Of a stretch of 9,084 nt of DNA, positions 8,781-9,084 are shown in pieces. Numbering within the stretch: position 1 is the first letter of the stretch; each line of letters starts with the position of its first letter. Source of the DNA: an uncultured Klebsiella sp. (lineage in GTDB: Bacteria; Pseudomonadota; Gammaproteobacteria; Enterobacterales; Enterobacteriaceae); NCBI GenBank assembly GCA_902490055.1, contig CABUCP010000094.1, forward strand, positions 1 through 9,084, read 5' to 3'. The notes under the pieces are model-generated. The model was not told the origin of the DNA. It saw nothing but the letters and a program-made list of their open reading frames with translations, and did no database searches. A program made the position numbers and the translations under genes.

Positions 8781-8853
8781 CTATTCCGGGCAGGATGCCT
8801 TTTGCAGCCGGGGAACTGGACGTTCATCCAATCGTTGTCTTCGGGAGTGGGAA

Positions 8854-9084
8854 ATGAAGCCTTTTCTGCGCTGGTGTTTCGTGGCGACAGCTCTCACGCT
8901 GGCAGGATGCAGCAACTCTGCCTGGCGTAAGGACGCCGTCCTCGCGGTACCATTGCAACCGACTTTGCAGCAAGAAGTGATTCTGGCGCGCATGGAACAA
9001 ATTCTTGCCAGTCGGGCTTTAACCGATGACGAACGCGCACAGCTTTTATATGAGCGCGGAGTATTGTATGATAGTCTCGGTCTG
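8854..9084 (+). CDS. nlpI: Lipoprotein NlpI, 5' part (runs off the window end)
   Basis: NlpI is an outer-membrane lipoprotein with TPR repeats. In E. coli it is an adaptor that brings the endopeptidase MepS to the Prc protease and so tunes peptidoglycan growth. The first 77 codons of a protein expected to be about 294 aa are present, and the frame is open at base 9084. The signal peptide has a short basic start ('MKPFLRW'), a hydrophobic core, and a lipobox LAGC with the lipidated Cys at residue 19. Ser at +2 is compatible with Lol transport to the outer membrane. '[14 protein letters not shown]' near the end is the start of the first TPR-like helix pair. GGGAG at 8843-8847 is six bases before the ATG. 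The pnp-nlpI order is that of E. coli. No clear separate promoter is seen in the 105-nt gap. The most notable differences from E. coli lie just after the lipobox ('[14 protein letters not shown]'). Confidence 0.96.
   Translation, partial: MKPFLRWCFVATALTLAGCSNSAWRKDAVLAVPLQPTLQQEVILARMEQILASRALTDDERAQLLYERGVLYDSLGL

Overview
The window is a stretch of core chromosome from a gamma-proteobacterium of the Enterobacteriaceae. Every protein matches its Escherichia coli counterpart from memory over its full visible length, usually with identical length (NusA 495, RbfA 133, TruB 314, S15 89, PNPase 711 aa). Scattered substitutions, an IF2 five residues longer than the E. coli one (895 against 890) and a REP-like palindrome of the 'GTAGGCCGGG...CCCGGC' type suggest a relative such as Klebsiella, Enterobacter or Citrobacter rather than E. 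coli itself. The genus cannot be fixed from this window alone.

All genes lie on the + strand, in the order rimP (3' part), nusA, infB, rbfA, truB, rpsO, pnp, nlpI (5' part). This is the classic transcription/translation operon. rimP, nusA and infB are separated by only 24-27 nt. A 95-nt gap after infB holds a REP-like palindrome and an intrinsic terminator. rbfA and truB overlap by one base (TGATG). rpsO has its own sigma-70 promoter and a leader that folds into the S15 autoregulatory pseudoknot. The 241-nt rpsO-pnp gap contains a strong, bidirectional-looking terminator, a probable pnp promoter and the long stem-loop known in E. coli as the RNase III processing site for PNPase autoregulation. 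The antisense small RNA SraG is expected in the same gap. pnp starts with TTG and is followed by a 9-bp hairpin without a U-tract. Then comes nlpI, whose lipoprotein signal peptide and lipobox are visible.

The genes work together in making the translation apparatus and in RNA fate. RimP and RbfA mature the 30S subunit, S15 is a primary 16S rRNA binder, IF2 delivers initiator tRNA, TruB makes pseudouridine 55 in tRNAs, NusA controls elongation, pausing and termination, and PNPase degrades RNA. NlpI is an outer-membrane lipoprotein adaptor.

No mobile element, CRISPR array, defence island or unknown gene was found. No intergenic stretch exceeds 300 nt. I see no evidence for a new biological system here. 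The points worth a second look are regulatory RNA structures and are scored modestly.
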